64,000 nt of DNA, from the NCBI RefSeq assembly GCF_000169175.1, contig NZ_AAWS01000027.1, forward strand, positions 59,780 through 123,779, written 5' to 3'. How positions within the stretch are numbered: the stretch's first letter is position 1; every line of letters begins with the position of its first letter. The notes under the pieces were generated by a model that saw only the letters and a program-made list of their open reading frames with translations, was not told the origin of the DNA and searched no databases. This DNA comes from Microscilla marina ATCC 23134. GTDB taxonomy: Bacteria; Bacteroidota; Bacteroidia; Cytophagales; Microscillaceae. Position numbers and translations under genes: made by a program. Positions 45,524-54,813 of the stretch are shown in pieces.

Positions 45524-46738
45524 CTAGCCCTTTAAACTAGTTCTCACCTTTACCTCATTGTGCAAAGTCCGATGTACCGGGCACTTATCTGCAATCTCCA
45601 TTAGGCGTTTGCGTTGGTCATCATCCAGGTTGCCTTCCAGCTCTATAGTGCGTACAAACTCATCTACTTTGCCTTTTTCGGTTTCGCAATCGGCGCATTC
45701 CTGAGCGTGCACTTTGTTATGTTCAATGTGTACCTTTACCCCCTGCAAATCCCACTTTTTACGGTCGGCATACATCCGCAGAGTCATACCAGTACAAGCC
45801 CCCAGTGCTGCATTGAGCAAGTCGTAAGGTGTGGGACCAAAATCGTTGCCACCTACCGATGCAGGTTCGTCGGCAGTAAGGCGGTGGTTGCCCGTGATAA
45901 TGTCGGTAGTGTACCCCTCTTCTCCAGTACGTGCTACTGTTTGGGCATCACTGGAAAGGCGGGTTTGGGTAGGCATGTCAACATAGCGTTTTGCCCAGGT
46001 AGCAATCACATCTCCTACATATAATGAGTCTTCTTTGCGGCTCATGAGGTGGTCAGCACCATCCAGTGCTACAAAGTTACGAGGGTGTTGGGCAGCTTTA
46101 TAAATTTGAGTGGCATTGTCTAATTCCACGGTTTTGTCTTCGGGTGCGTGTATCACCATCAATGCCGCGTTGAGATGATGAATAAGTTGGTGATTGGTGC
46201 TTAACTCAGTGACATCATCAAGAAATTGTTTTTTAATTTTAAAGGGCCTGCCCCCAATGCTTACTTCAGCAGCACCAGTAGCTTCTATTTCTTCCTGGCT
46301 GTTTTGAAACAAATGTGTGACATGGGCAGGGTGGTAAGGTGCCCCTATAGTAGCAATTGCTTTCACACTTGTAATATTTTGTTTAGCGGCTAGTACAGCA
46401 GCCCCGCCCAGCGAGTGTCCCACAAGCACGGTAGGCGCCTGATAGTTTTGCTCCAGAAATTTAGCTGCCTGGATAAGGTCTTCTATATTAGACGAAAAAT
46501 TAGTATCAGCAAACTCTCCTTCACTTTCGCCTAGCCCGGTAAAGTCAAACCGAAGCACAGCAAAGCCATCGCGGGTAAGCGAACGACTGATGTTTTTAAT
46601 GGCTACCAGGTTTTTACCACAAGTAAAACAGTGGGCAAACAACACATAGTTATGGGGGTGTTGATCGGCAGGTAGCTCCAGTCGGGCATCTAATGTGTCG
46701 CCTTGGGCATTGTCAAAGTTTACTTTAAAGGTCTTCAT
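45524..46738 (-). CDS. Alpha/beta hydrolase-OsmC fusion protein
   Basis: 404 residues. Residues 1-255: alpha/beta hydrolase with nucleophile Ser109 in LVGHSLGG, acid in APEDKTVEL and His in DGADHLMS. Residues about 270-404: OsmC/Ohr-type domain with the two redox Cys in LGACTGMTLRMYADRKKW and ADKCPVHRTL, as in peroxide-detoxifying OsmC proteins. This bifunctional layout is a known family and is thought to act on organic hydroperoxides or related esters. An additional CADCE motif lies between. Single-gene transcript. Confidence 0.88.
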   Translation of the reverse strand: MKTFKVNFDNAQGDTLDARLELPADQHPHNYVLFAHCFTCGKNLVAIKNISRSLTRDGFAVLRFDFTGLGESEGEFADTNFSSNIEDLIQAAKFLEQNYQAPTVLVGHSLGGAAVLAAKQNITSVKAIATIGAPYHPAHVTHLFQNSQEEIEATGAAEVSIGGRPFKIKKQFLDDVTELSTNHQLIHHLNAALMVIHAPEDKTVELDNATQIYKAAQHPRNFVALDGADHLMSRKEDSLYVGDVIATWAKRYVDMPTQTRLSSDAQTVARTGEEGYTTDIITGNHRLTADEPASVGGNDFGPTPYDLLNAALGACTGMTLRMYADRKKWDLQGVKVHIEHNKVHAQECADCETEKGKVDEFVRTIELEGNLDDDQRKRLMEIADKCPVHRTLHNEVKVRTSLKG

Positions 46739-47351
46739 TGATGATGTTGTCTTGGGGTTGATGTTAATAAATTAATATTAGTAATTGATAAAATCATTAA
46801 AGCTTGAACTTTAGTTCCAAAGCAGGAGCACTCTCCATCAGAATTTATTTTATAACTTGGGAGAGTTTTTTTAAAACAAGCAATAGATGAAACAATATCC
46901 CAGTGTCTTGTATGTCTCGTAAATTGACTGATTTCTAGCATCGTGTTAAGTGCTTGTGTGGCTATCGAATTTTAACTAAAAAATTCATAAAACGTTGAAA
47001 ACAAGCATACTATGAGTTTGTTAACTACCTGCGGAACAGGGTGCAACTTGAAGCACCGATATGTATCGGTATCTAAGGACTTGTCGCTTAAAGCTTGCCC
47101 CCTGTCGGGGCTTTTTATAAGTTACTAAAAATCAACATGATAGAAAAAGTGCAGTTACCTGTGAACCGAATCTATTTCTAAATCCCGATTTATATTTATC
47201 GGGGCAGCAATTTGCTGTGATGAGCTCAACGCAGTTAAACAGGGTGTAGCACCGATATTCATCGGTATCTAAGGACTTGCGACTTGTCGCTTAAAGCTTG
47301 CCCCTGCAGGCGCTATGGACTATTGAATTATAAAATCTAAAAATAAATCGA
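46739..47351. other. Intergenic region with two REP-like palindromes
   Basis: Palindromes CCGATATGTATCGG (47056-47069) and CCGATATTCATCGG (47252-47265), each preceded by GTGCAACTTGAAGCA or GGGTGTAGCA and followed by TATCTAAGGACTTG and a GCGACTTGTCGCTTAAAGC-like word. No gene seen; the short minus-strand frame at 46735-46941 has no support. Confidence 0.55.
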
Positions 47352-48167
47352 ATGAATTTTAAAGGAAAAACTGTTTTTATTACAGGAGCCAGCCGAGGCA
47401 TTGGCAAAGCTATAGGCTTACGTCTCGCCCGCGAAGGTGCCAACATTGTAATAGCTGCTAAAACCGCCGAACCTCACCCCAAGCTAGAAGGGACTATTTT
47501 TACCGCTGCCACCGAAATGGAACAAGCAGGAGGCAAAGCTTTGCCAGTAGTAGTAGATGTGCGTGATGAAACATCGGTAAAAGCAGCCGTAGCCAAGGCT
47601 GTAGAAACTTTTGGGGGCATAGACATTTGTGTAAACAATGCCAGCGCCATTCAACTTACAGGCACCCTCATGACCCAAATGAAGCGTTTTGACCTGATGC
47701 ATCAGGTAAACACACGGGGTACATTTATGGTATCACAAGCCTGTATTCCTCATTTACGCAAAGCCGAAAATCCTCACGTGCTCAACTTATCGCCCCCGCT
47801 TACCATGGACACCAAGTGGTTTGCTCCTCATGTGGCATATACAATGGCAAAGTATGGAATGAGTATGTGTGTGTTGGGGATGGCAGGGGAGTTTAAAGGT
47901 AAAATTGCTTTCAATGCCTTGTGGCCACGCACTACTATAGCCACGGCTGCGGTGGGCAATATGCCGGGTGGTGACCAACTAGTAAAGAAATCGCGCAAGC
48001 CTGAGATTATGGCAGATGCAGCTTACCATATTCTGAGCAAAGACTATCGCAAGTGTACAGGTAATTTTTTTATAGATGACGATGTGTTGGCTACTGAAGG
48101 TATTACCGAGCTAGACCATTATGCTGTAGAACCAGGAGCAGAGTTAGCGCCCGATTTTTTCTTATAG
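47352..48167 (+). CDS. Short-chain dehydrogenase/reductase, HSDL2-like
   Basis: 271 residues, classical SDR fold. NAD(P) site TGASRGIGKAI (11-21), NNAS (about 96-99), catalytic Ser in NLSPPLTM and YTMAK (Tyr-x-x-x-Lys, about 158-162). The insertion KTAEPHPKLEGTIFTAATEM after the second strand and the C-terminal YRKCTGNFFIDDDVL are typical of the hydroxysteroid-dehydrogenase-like 2 group. Probably an oxidoreductase acting on a fatty-acyl or hydroxy substrate; exact substrate unknown. A terminator that is part of a dispersed repeat follows 20 bp after the stop. Confidence 0.85.
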   Translation: MNFKGKTVFITGASRGIGKAIGLRLAREGANIVIAAKTAEPHPKLEGTIFTAATEMEQAGGKALPVVVDVRDETSVKAAVAKAVETFGGIDICVNNASAIQLTGTLMTQMKRFDLMHQVNTRGTFMVSQACIPHLRKAENPHVLNLSPPLTMDTKWFAPHVAYTMAKYGMSMCVLGMAGEFKGKIAFNALWPRTTIATAAVGNMPGGDQLVKKSRKPEIMADAAYHILSKDYRKCTGNFFIDDDVLATEGITELDHYAVEPGAELAPDFFL

Positions 48168-48186
48168 ATAAAATTCTACACCCCAC

Positions 48187-48450
48187 AAAAAAAAGACCCT
48201 ACACTGTAGAGTCTTTTTTGTTTCCTAACCACAAAGCTTATTAAATATCTTTGATTACTATTTATTCAAACCAAATACCAAAAGTGTTTTTGCTTGAAAA
48301 ATAATTTTTAAGTATTTGATAGTCAGTGAAATAAAGTTGTATTTTTTTGTTTTCCACGAAAGTGAGCGAGGTAAAAAATGGTGTTTTTTATACGTTATTT
48401 CGTAATGAGTGTGGTATTTCGTTAGTAAGGCAGCCCTTGTGGTTGCTCTG
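48187..48450 (+). repeat. Terminator-led repeat, copy 1
   Basis: Starts with stem AAAAAAGACCCTACA / CTGTAGAGTCTTTTTT (terminator of the SDR gene), then TCCTAACCACAAAGCTTATT (48223), an AT-rich body and two TATTTCGT words. Related copies start at 48765, 49456, 52782 and 53549. Confidence 0.85.
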
Positions 48451-49290
48451 GCGTATAGATAGCAGGTGTGGTGATGAGATTCATCGGAGTGTTTACTCCA
48501 TCGTGTAGCAACCAACCCCCAATATTATCCTCCGTGAAGGTCTTACCACAGGGTGACCTGATAAAGTCAGGAGTTGGGAGTCGGTCGTCAGTAGTTTTTG
48601 CTTCGCTCCATACGCCTCATCCTCCGCGAAGGTCTTACCGCAGGGTGACCTGAGCAATGTTAAAGTCAGGAGTTGGGAGACGGTCGTCATACACCATTGA
48701 TAAAAGCCAACACCTTAGAGGTGCAATAGAGAAATGATCATTTGGAAAGGGCACTAAAGTAAAAAACGAGACCCTAACAGAATCTCGTTTTTCTTTCCTA
48801 ACCACAAAGCTTATTAAATATCTTTGATTACTATTTATTCAAACCAAATACCAAAAGTGTTTTTGCTTGAAAAATAATTTTTAAGTATTTGATAGTCAGT
48901 GAAATAAAGTTGTATTTTTTTGTTTTCCACGAAAGTGAGCGAGGTAAAAAATGGTGTTTTTTATACGTTATTTCGTAATGAGTGTGGTATTTCGTTAGTA
49001 AGGCAGCCCTTGTGGTTGCTCTGGCGTATAGACAGCAGGTGTGGTGATGAGATTCATCGGAGTGTTTACTCCATCGTGTAGCAACCAACCCCCAATATTA
49101 TCCTCCGTGAAGGTCTTACCACAGGGTGACCTGATAAAGTCAGGAGTTGGGAGTCGGTCGTCAGTAGTTTTTGCTTCGCTCCATACGCCTCATCCTCCGC
49201 GAAGGTCTTACCGCAGGGTGACCTGAGCAATGTTAAAGTCAGGAGTTGGGAGACGGTCGTCAGTAGTTTTCATTTCGCGCCATACACCTC
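48223..49290 (+). repeat. 573-bp direct tandem duplication
   Basis: 48223-48717 and 48796-49290 are nearly identical over about 490 bp, offset exactly 573 bp. The unit includes the terminator-led repeat body, two REP-1 palindromes and an AGTTGGGAGTCGGTCGTCAG tract. Short frames inside are duplicated too but show no protein-like features. Confidence 0.85.
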
Positions 49291-49325
49291 ATCCTCCGCG
49301 AAGGTCTTACCGCAGAGTGACCTGA
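48536..49325 (+). repeat. REP-1 palindrome cluster (five copies)
   Basis: GAAGGTCTTACC-NCAG-GGTGACCTGA at 48536-48561, 48628-48653, 49109-49134, 49201-49226 and 49300-49325. Arms AGGTC/GACCT and ACC/GGT pair. The same element, inverted, occurs once in each unit of the 27.5-29.4 kb array. Confidence 0.85.
48765..49025 (+). repeat. Terminator-led repeat, copy 2
   Basis: Stem AACGAGACC...TCTCGTT followed by T run and the same body as copy 1 (TCCTAACCAC at 48796). The stem sequence differs from copy 1 on both sides, so pairing is kept. Confidence 0.85.
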
Positions 49326-49455
49326 GCAATGCTAAAGTCAGGAGTTGGGAGTCGGTCGTCAGTAGTTTTTGCTTCGCTCCATACGCCATTGATAAAAGCC
49401 AACACCTTAGAGGTGCAATAGAGAAATGATCATTTGGAAAAGCCACTAAAGTAAA

Positions 49456-49700
49456 AAACGAGACCCTAACAGGATCTCGTTTTTCTTTCCTAACCACAAA
49501 GCTTATTAAATATCTTTGATTACTATTTATTCAAACCAAATACCAAAAGCCTTTTTGCTTGAAAAATAATTTATAAAGTATTGATATACAGGAGCATATA
49601 TTTAAATATTTTTTGTTTTTACAAAATGTTGGTGAGCAAAAAACAGGTTTTTTATACGATATATCGTGCTTTTAGCGGTATTTCGTCGTTTTTGTTTAGC
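49456..49700 (+). repeat. Terminator-led repeat, copy 3
   Basis: Stem AACGAGACC / GATCTCGTT, then TCCTAACCAC (49488). The first 90 nt are conserved; the later part diverges (TATACGATATATCGTG replaces TATACGTTATTTCGTA). Confidence 0.8.
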
Positions 49701-50536
49701 AAATACTTCAAAGTCTCTGTTTGTATATGACAACTATTGATTACAATTGACCGTATCGACTTTAGGTTGTAACAGCCATTGGCTGGACAATTTTGTTTCA
49801 ACAAGCTTATATATCGTTCATTAAATTACCCTCTTACTCAGGTTGTATTATACCAAAGTAGTATGCCTGAGTGTGTAGTTGTTAAAGAAGTGTATTCAAA
49901 TCAAACTTTCCTTTCTTTCAGCCTATGCCTCCATTATACTTTGTGAGACAACTTACGTATAAGAGTGGTTGATAATGTGTTTTACCTTACCTATCTGAAA
50001 ACACAACAGCCTATTTTTTGTCATTTCTAAGCTTCTTGATACTCAATATTACATCTTTTTAGGGTTTCCCACTTTTCGAATACTAAAATTAGCGTATGAT
50101 TAAAGTGCTGTTTTTGGAGTTAAAAACCTCGATAAGGTTCTAGGCACTAGGTGCACCCTTCTATGGGTAGCTACTATTTTTCTATAATGTTGATTTTTAG
50201 CAACTTAATTGAAAATAAGTACCAAGGCAGAATTAAATATACCTAATGAGTAGGTGTAACAACCATATTATGAATGAGTTACCCTTACTTGTCGCTTATA
50301 GCTAATTACTTGCTGCTACTTAAGACAGCAAACTAATTTTTAAACATACGCTTACATTGGGTGACTACACAAGCTCTAAATAAAGAAAGTGATGACATCA
50401 GGCAAATCAATAAGAGTGATCCACTACAAATTATAATACCATTTATTTATTGAGGAAGAGTAGTATGTAAGGCTTGGCTAAAGCAAAAGGCTATGTTGAT
50501 CATACTCACCACAAAACATCTAAATTATAAAATTAC
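49701..50536. other. AT-rich intergenic region
   Basis: 836 bp without a convincing gene on either strand. A small palindrome CAGCCATTGGCTG (49771-49783) and a few repeat words near 50280-50310 are all I see. Confidence 0.5.
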
Positions 50537-52741
50537 ATGTATCGAATAGTCAAAGTAAGCCTTTGGGTGTTCATTGTCAGTGCCTTGCTCTATAGCTGCT
50601 CAATGTTCGAAAAAGATTTTATTTTACCCTCACCCGTGGCCACCCAAGCCACCCAAGTAGCAGAGGTGAGTTTGGTAGCCAACTGGAAAAAGGTCACAGG
50701 AGCCGGAAGTTATGAAGTAGACTTGGCGTTGGACGAAAATTTTACCCAAATTATGGATGATTACCAGGGTAAAAAAGCCAACAATCTCTCCCTTACTTTT
50801 AGAGGGCTTAATGCCAATACCACCTATTATTATCGAGTAAGAGCTAATGTTTCTAACCAAATATCTGCCAACTCCAATGTGGTGAAAGTAACCACCAAAG
50901 CATTGGATGTTCCAATAGTATATCGTGCCAGCAATGTATCGGCCACGGGTTTTAGGCTACATTGGAAAAAAATGCCAGTGGTGACAGCATACCTACTAGA
51001 TATAGCGCTTGACGAAAACTTCAACCAATTACTAGAGGGGTATCAAACGCGAGAGATTGTAGCAGACACTCACGTGGTAGTCAAAAATGTAGCCGTAGGC
51101 AAACAGTTCTATTATCGGGTGAAAATCCGAAAAGATAATTCATTGTCTGAATATTCCAGTGCCCTATCAGTATTTACTACTTCGTTGCCCAGCCCTGAGA
51201 CATTGTCTGCTACCCAAATAGGGTTTACCAGTTTTATCGCCAATTGGAAACAGATGACTGAAGCCAGCTCCTATCAAATAGATGTATCTACCGACCCATT
51301 GTTTGAAAACATCATGCCCAACTACACCAACCTGAACCTCTCTGCCAATCGTTTATTGGTCAATGGATTAAACGCCAATCAAAAGTACTATTACAGGGTA
51401 AGGGCAATCAACAGCGAAACCAGGTCAAATTATTCTAAAGTGATTGTCGTAAACACCAAAATGCTAGAGGCTCCCGTAGCTACCAGCGCCACCAACATCA
51501 GGAGTAGCTCTTTTCAGGCAAACTGGCAACCTGCACCCAATGCGTCAGTATACTTGTTGGATGTAGCACTTGACCCTAATTTTAGTCAAATACTGCCTAC
51601 TTATAATAGTTTGGCAGTGCTTGATAACTTTGCCGAGATAGCGGCTCTTGACGCCAGCAGAGTGTATTATTATAGGGTGAGAGCACAAGGACTTGGAGCA
51701 ACCTCTGACTACTCGAACGTGGTTAGGCTAGTCACAGGTTTATTGCCTGCACCAGTAGTCAATCAGGTGGTTAACCAAACAGTTAACGGATTTACAGCAA
51801 GCTGGCAGGTGCGGTCTGAGTCTGAGTTGTATTCGTTGGAGGTAGCAACCAATACCACTTTTACCGATTATTTGCCAGGTTATAGAAACAAAACTGTATT
51901 GGGTGGTTCACACACAGTGCAGGGGGTAGATTTTAAAACCAACTATTATTATCGTGTGCGTGCCAAGCAGGGTGGTAAGTTTTCGGCTTACTCAAGTGCT
52001 GTGATGGTGCCAGCCTGTATTGGCAATGCCTGTAAACTTGCACGAATAGATTTTACTGGAGTATATGAGGATAATGACTCCAAATTGAAAAGCCAGATTT
52101 ATATATATGATGGGCAACATAGGTTAGTAGAAATTACTCATCAGAATAAAGTACAACTTAGGTGGTTGGTGAGCTATCAGTCAGATGGTACTATCAAGGC
52201 TGTAGACAAATACATTATGGGAGTGTTGGTACTTAGGCATATTTACACCTATCGCAGTGGTTTGCTTGCTTCAATCAGGCAAGAAGACCAAACAGGAGCT
52301 TTTTTGGAATGGTGGAAGTTTGCTTATGACAATAAAGGGCAGCGTAAGTCTTGGGTAATTTATGGCGATGAAGCTGGAACAGTAGTAAAGTTTAAGTTTG
52401 ACTACACAAGAGATGGTAAAGGCAATGTGATTCAGGTAAGGAGTAAAGATAATCAGCCCTTTAGAAGGTATACGTATGAGAAGTCTCTGAGCCCGTTTGC
52501 TTTGTTCAACCCTGATTTGTGCTTTTTTATTGCTACCAACCGTGACCAATGGACCAATGAAGCACCTGTGTCTGATTTTGAAGGCAACGAATACCGAGGT
52601 TTTTTGCCTTTATATAATATTAAAAGTGAGCAAATGACTGGCCTTGAAATATTTGGCTATACCCTCAACTCCAAGGGGATGGCAATAACTAAAAATGGAT
52701 CACTTACTGCTGCCTATACCTTTCAGGGTTGTGGTTTTTAG
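50537..52741 (+). CDS. Lipoprotein with five fibronectin type III repeats
   Basis: 734 residues. Lipoprotein signal with Cys21 (ALLYSC). Five FN3-like repeats of about 92-95 residues (about 30-490), each with PxxxxATxxxxxxFxAxWxxxxxAxxYxxDVAxDxxF and ending LxxNxxYYYRVRAxxxxxxSxYSxxxxVxT. After a CIGNAC segment the last 230 residues form a different beta-rich, Asp/Lys/Tyr-rich domain (YDGQHRLVEITHQN, YRSGLLASIRQED, YTRDGKGNVIQV), like YD/RHS-type or DUF repeats. Probably a surface adhesin or carbohydrate-binding protein. The gene lies between members of the terminator-led repeat family, which also follows it at 52782. Confidence 0.82.
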   Translation: MYRIVKVSLWVFIVSALLYSCSMFEKDFILPSPVATQATQVAEVSLVANWKKVTGAGSYEVDLALDENFTQIMDDYQGKKANNLSLTFRGLNANTTYYYRVRANVSNQISANSNVVKVTTKALDVPIVYRASNVSATGFRLHWKKMPVVTAYLLDIALDENFNQLLEGYQTREIVADTHVVVKNVAVGKQFYYRVKIRKDNSLSEYSSALSVFTTSLPSPETLSATQIGFTSFIANWKQMTEASSYQIDVSTDPLFENIMPNYTNLNLSANRLLVNGLNANQKYYYRVRAINSETRSNYSKVIVVNTKMLEAPVATSATNIRSSSFQANWQPAPNASVYLLDVALDPNFSQILPTYNSLAVLDNFAEIAALDASRVYYYRVRAQGLGATSDYSNVVRLVTGLLPAPVVNQVVNQTVNGFTASWQVRSESELYSLEVATNTTFTDYLPGYRNKTVLGGSHTVQGVDFKTNYYYRVRAKQGGKFSAYSSAVMVPACIGNACKLARIDFTGVYEDNDSKLKSQIYIYDGQHRLVEITHQNKVQLRWLVSYQSDGTIKAVDKYIMGVLVLRHIYTYRSGLLASIRQEDQTGAFLEWWKFAYDNKGQRKSWVIYGDEAGTVVKFKFDYTRDGKGNVIQVRSKDNQPFRRYTYEKSLSPFALFNPDLCFFIATNRDQWTNEAPVSDFEGNEYRGFLPLYNIKSEQMTGLEIFGYTLNSKGMAITKNGSLTAAYTFQGCGF

Positions 52742-52781
52742 CCAACCTGTTCATTTTCATTTGTATCAAATACACAAAAAA

Positions 52782-53010
52782 AAGACCCTACACTGTAGAG
52801 TCTTTTTTGTTTCCTAACCACAAAGCTTATTAAATATCTTTGGTTAATATATATTCAAACCAAATACCAAAAGTGTTTTTGCTTAAAAATTATTTTTTTA
52901 AGTATTTGATAATCAGTGAAATAAAATTTATTTTTTTACTTTCACGAAAATGGGGAAGATTGAAAATTAAGAATTTTATACGATATTTCGTAATTTTTTC
53001 GGTATTTCGT
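52782..53010 (+). repeat. Terminator-led repeat, copy 4 (terminator of the FN3 gene)
   Basis: Stem AAAAAGACCCTACA / CTGTAGAGTCTTTTTT, identical to copy 1, 40 bp after the FN3 stop, then TCCTAACCAC (52812). The body is more diverged than in copies 1-2. Confidence 0.85.
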
Positions 53011-53100
53011 TAGTAGGTGCAACTCTTGTGTTTGCCCTCAAGTATAACAGAGAATTCTTGTTCAATTGTGTAGCAACCAACCCAAATACTCCCCCTCCGT

Positions 53101-53404
53101 GAAGGCCTTACCGCAGGGCGACCTGAGCAATGTTAAAGTCAGGAGTTGGGAGACGGTAGTTGGTAGCCTCTCTGAAGTCCTTAGTATATTGGTGCTTCAA
53201 GCTTTGGGCCGCTCCACCCTCCGCGAAGGTCTTACCGCAGGGTGACTTGAGCAATGCCATTCGAAACATTATAAACGGCAGTAGGTAAAGGCAATGTTTG
53301 TGGTTACCCTCATGTGTAATGGGTTTATCAGGATGCTTGCTCCATCGTACAGCAATCAACCTAAATACTCCCCTCCGTGAAGGTCTTACCGCAGGGTGAC
53401 CTGA
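53101..53404 (+). repeat. REP-1 palindrome cluster (three copies)
   Basis: Copies at 53101-53126, 53225-53250 and 53379-53404 of GAAGGTCTTACCGCAGGGTG (then ACCTGA), with a few substitutions. The spaces hold other repeat words (AGTTGGGAGACGGTAG, GTGCTTCAAGCTTTGGGCCG). Confidence 0.85.
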
Positions 53405-53548
53405 GCAATGCTATTCGAAACATTATAAACGACTTATGTGCGGGCTTCTAAGTTGGCAAGTGTTCCGTCAGCCGCTGGAATAGTCAGGCTTATTGGTTAG
53501 GCTAACGAACAAAGCCCCACGAGAAGATTTGATAATGGCACTAAAGTA

Positions 53549-53785
53549 AAAAACGAGACCCTAACAGAGTCTCGTTTTTCTTTCCTAACCACAAAGCTTA
53601 TTAAATATCTTTGATTACTATTTATTCAAACCAAATACCAAAAGTTTTTTTGCTTAAAAATTATTTTTTAAGTATTTGATAGTCAGTGAAATAAAATTTC
53701 ATTTTTTTATTTTTCCAGAAATGAGTAGGGCTAAAAACCGGTGTTTTTATACGTTATTTCGTAATGAGTGCGGTATTTCGTGACT
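53549..53785 (+). repeat. Terminator-led repeat, copy 5
   Basis: Stem AACGAGACC / AGTCTCGTT with T run, then TCCTAACCAC (53583) and the TATACGTTATTTCGTAATG word. It ends 170 bp before the head-GIN gene. Confidence 0.85.
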
Positions 53786-53952
53786 GTGATAGTACCACTA
53801 TTTTGTTAGGAGGCTGAAAAAAATGTGGGCATTATATGCAACTCTTTAGATATTATGTACCTCTTTGAACCAAATAAGAAATACAATAAAGAACTGTTGT
53901 TGGTGAGTGATGATCTCACAAACCAATATACTACATAAATTTAATTGAACCC

Positions 53953-54702
53953 ATGAAGAAGTCTATTGCATTGAGTTTTGCCTTGCTTTTATTGACACTT
54001 GTAGCCCAGGCACAGTCTACCGAAACCCGTAACCTTGAAGCATTTTCGCGCTTGAGCGTGGCCGAGGGTATCAAAGCCATTGTGGTAAAGGGAAATACAG
54101 AAGCCATTGATATTAGTGTAAGTGGTAACATTACTGCCAAAGAGGTGTTAGCCGAGATAAAAGGAGATCGATTAAGAGTACACCTGGAAGATGGACGGCG
54201 CTATCGTAGGGTAGATGTAAAGGTGAAAATTACCTGTCGGTCATTAACAGCCATTAGTGCAAGTTCAGCCGCCCGCATCGACCTGCAAAGCAATTTTAAA
54301 AACATTGCCAAGGTATCGGCAAGTTCGGCAGGGTCGGTCAAGACCAATTATACCATCAGTGGTAGCTCTATGGCATTGAATGTGTCTTCAGCGGGACGCT
54401 TTGAAGGAAAAGTACAGGCAAACGACTTGAAACTGAATGCTTCTTCAGCAGGTAAAATGCTTTTATCAGGTGGCAGCACCAACACTTTGGTGGCCAGAGG
54501 AAGTTCAAGCGGGCGAATTAAAGCACAAGATTTTACAAGCCAAAGTGCCGAGATAAGGGTGAGCTCAGGTGGAAGCATAAGAGTAAATGTGAGCCAAACA
54601 ATTGAGGCTAGAGCAAGCTCAGGTGGGTCGATTATATACGCTGGCAATCCTCAAAAGGTAAATGTAAAGAGCTCAAGCGGAGGTTCTATTAGAAAAAGAT
54701 AA
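53953..54702 (+). CDS. Head GIN (DUF2807) domain exported protein
   Basis: 249 residues: signal peptide (1-21, cut after AQAQ) and one DUF2807 beta-helix (about 28-249) with the typical repeated 'SASSAGxxxx' and 'SSGGSI' turns (ISASSAARIDL, VSASSAGSVKT, NVSSAGRFEG, NASSAGKMLL, ASSGGSI). The family is widespread and uncharacterised in Bacteroidota; it is probably a periplasmic or surface auto-transporter-adhesin-like fold. Ends in SGGSIRKR. Own terminator. Confidence 0.87.
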   Translation: MKKSIALSFALLLLTLVAQAQSTETRNLEAFSRLSVAEGIKAIVVKGNTEAIDISVSGNITAKEVLAEIKGDRLRVHLEDGRRYRRVDVKVKITCRSLTAISASSAARIDLQSNFKNIAKVSASSAGSVKTNYTISGSSMALNVSSAGRFEGKVQANDLKLNASSAGKMLLSGGSTNTLVARGSSSGRIKAQDFTSQSAEIRVSSGGSIRVNVSQTIEARASSGGSIIYAGNPQKVNVKSSSGGSIRKR

Positions 54703-54732
54703 GAAAACATAGGTTTTATTCTGTTTATTGCT

Positions 54733-54767
54733 TACCCACAATAGGAATGTTGTGGGTATTTTTTTAT
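54733..54767 (+). terminator. Intrinsic terminator
   Basis: TACCCACAA / TTGTGGGTA stem with 8-nt loop and TTTTTTT. Confidence 0.88.
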
Positions 54768-54813
54768 ATTAGAATAACCAATATTGCATGATCACCTTTT
54801 AATTCTTTTCATT

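Noticed and set aside
48258..49088. Pairs of identical 60-85-codon frames in the 48-49 kb repeats
   Set aside because: They are frames of duplicated non-coding DNA; they cross REP palindromes and lack protein features.
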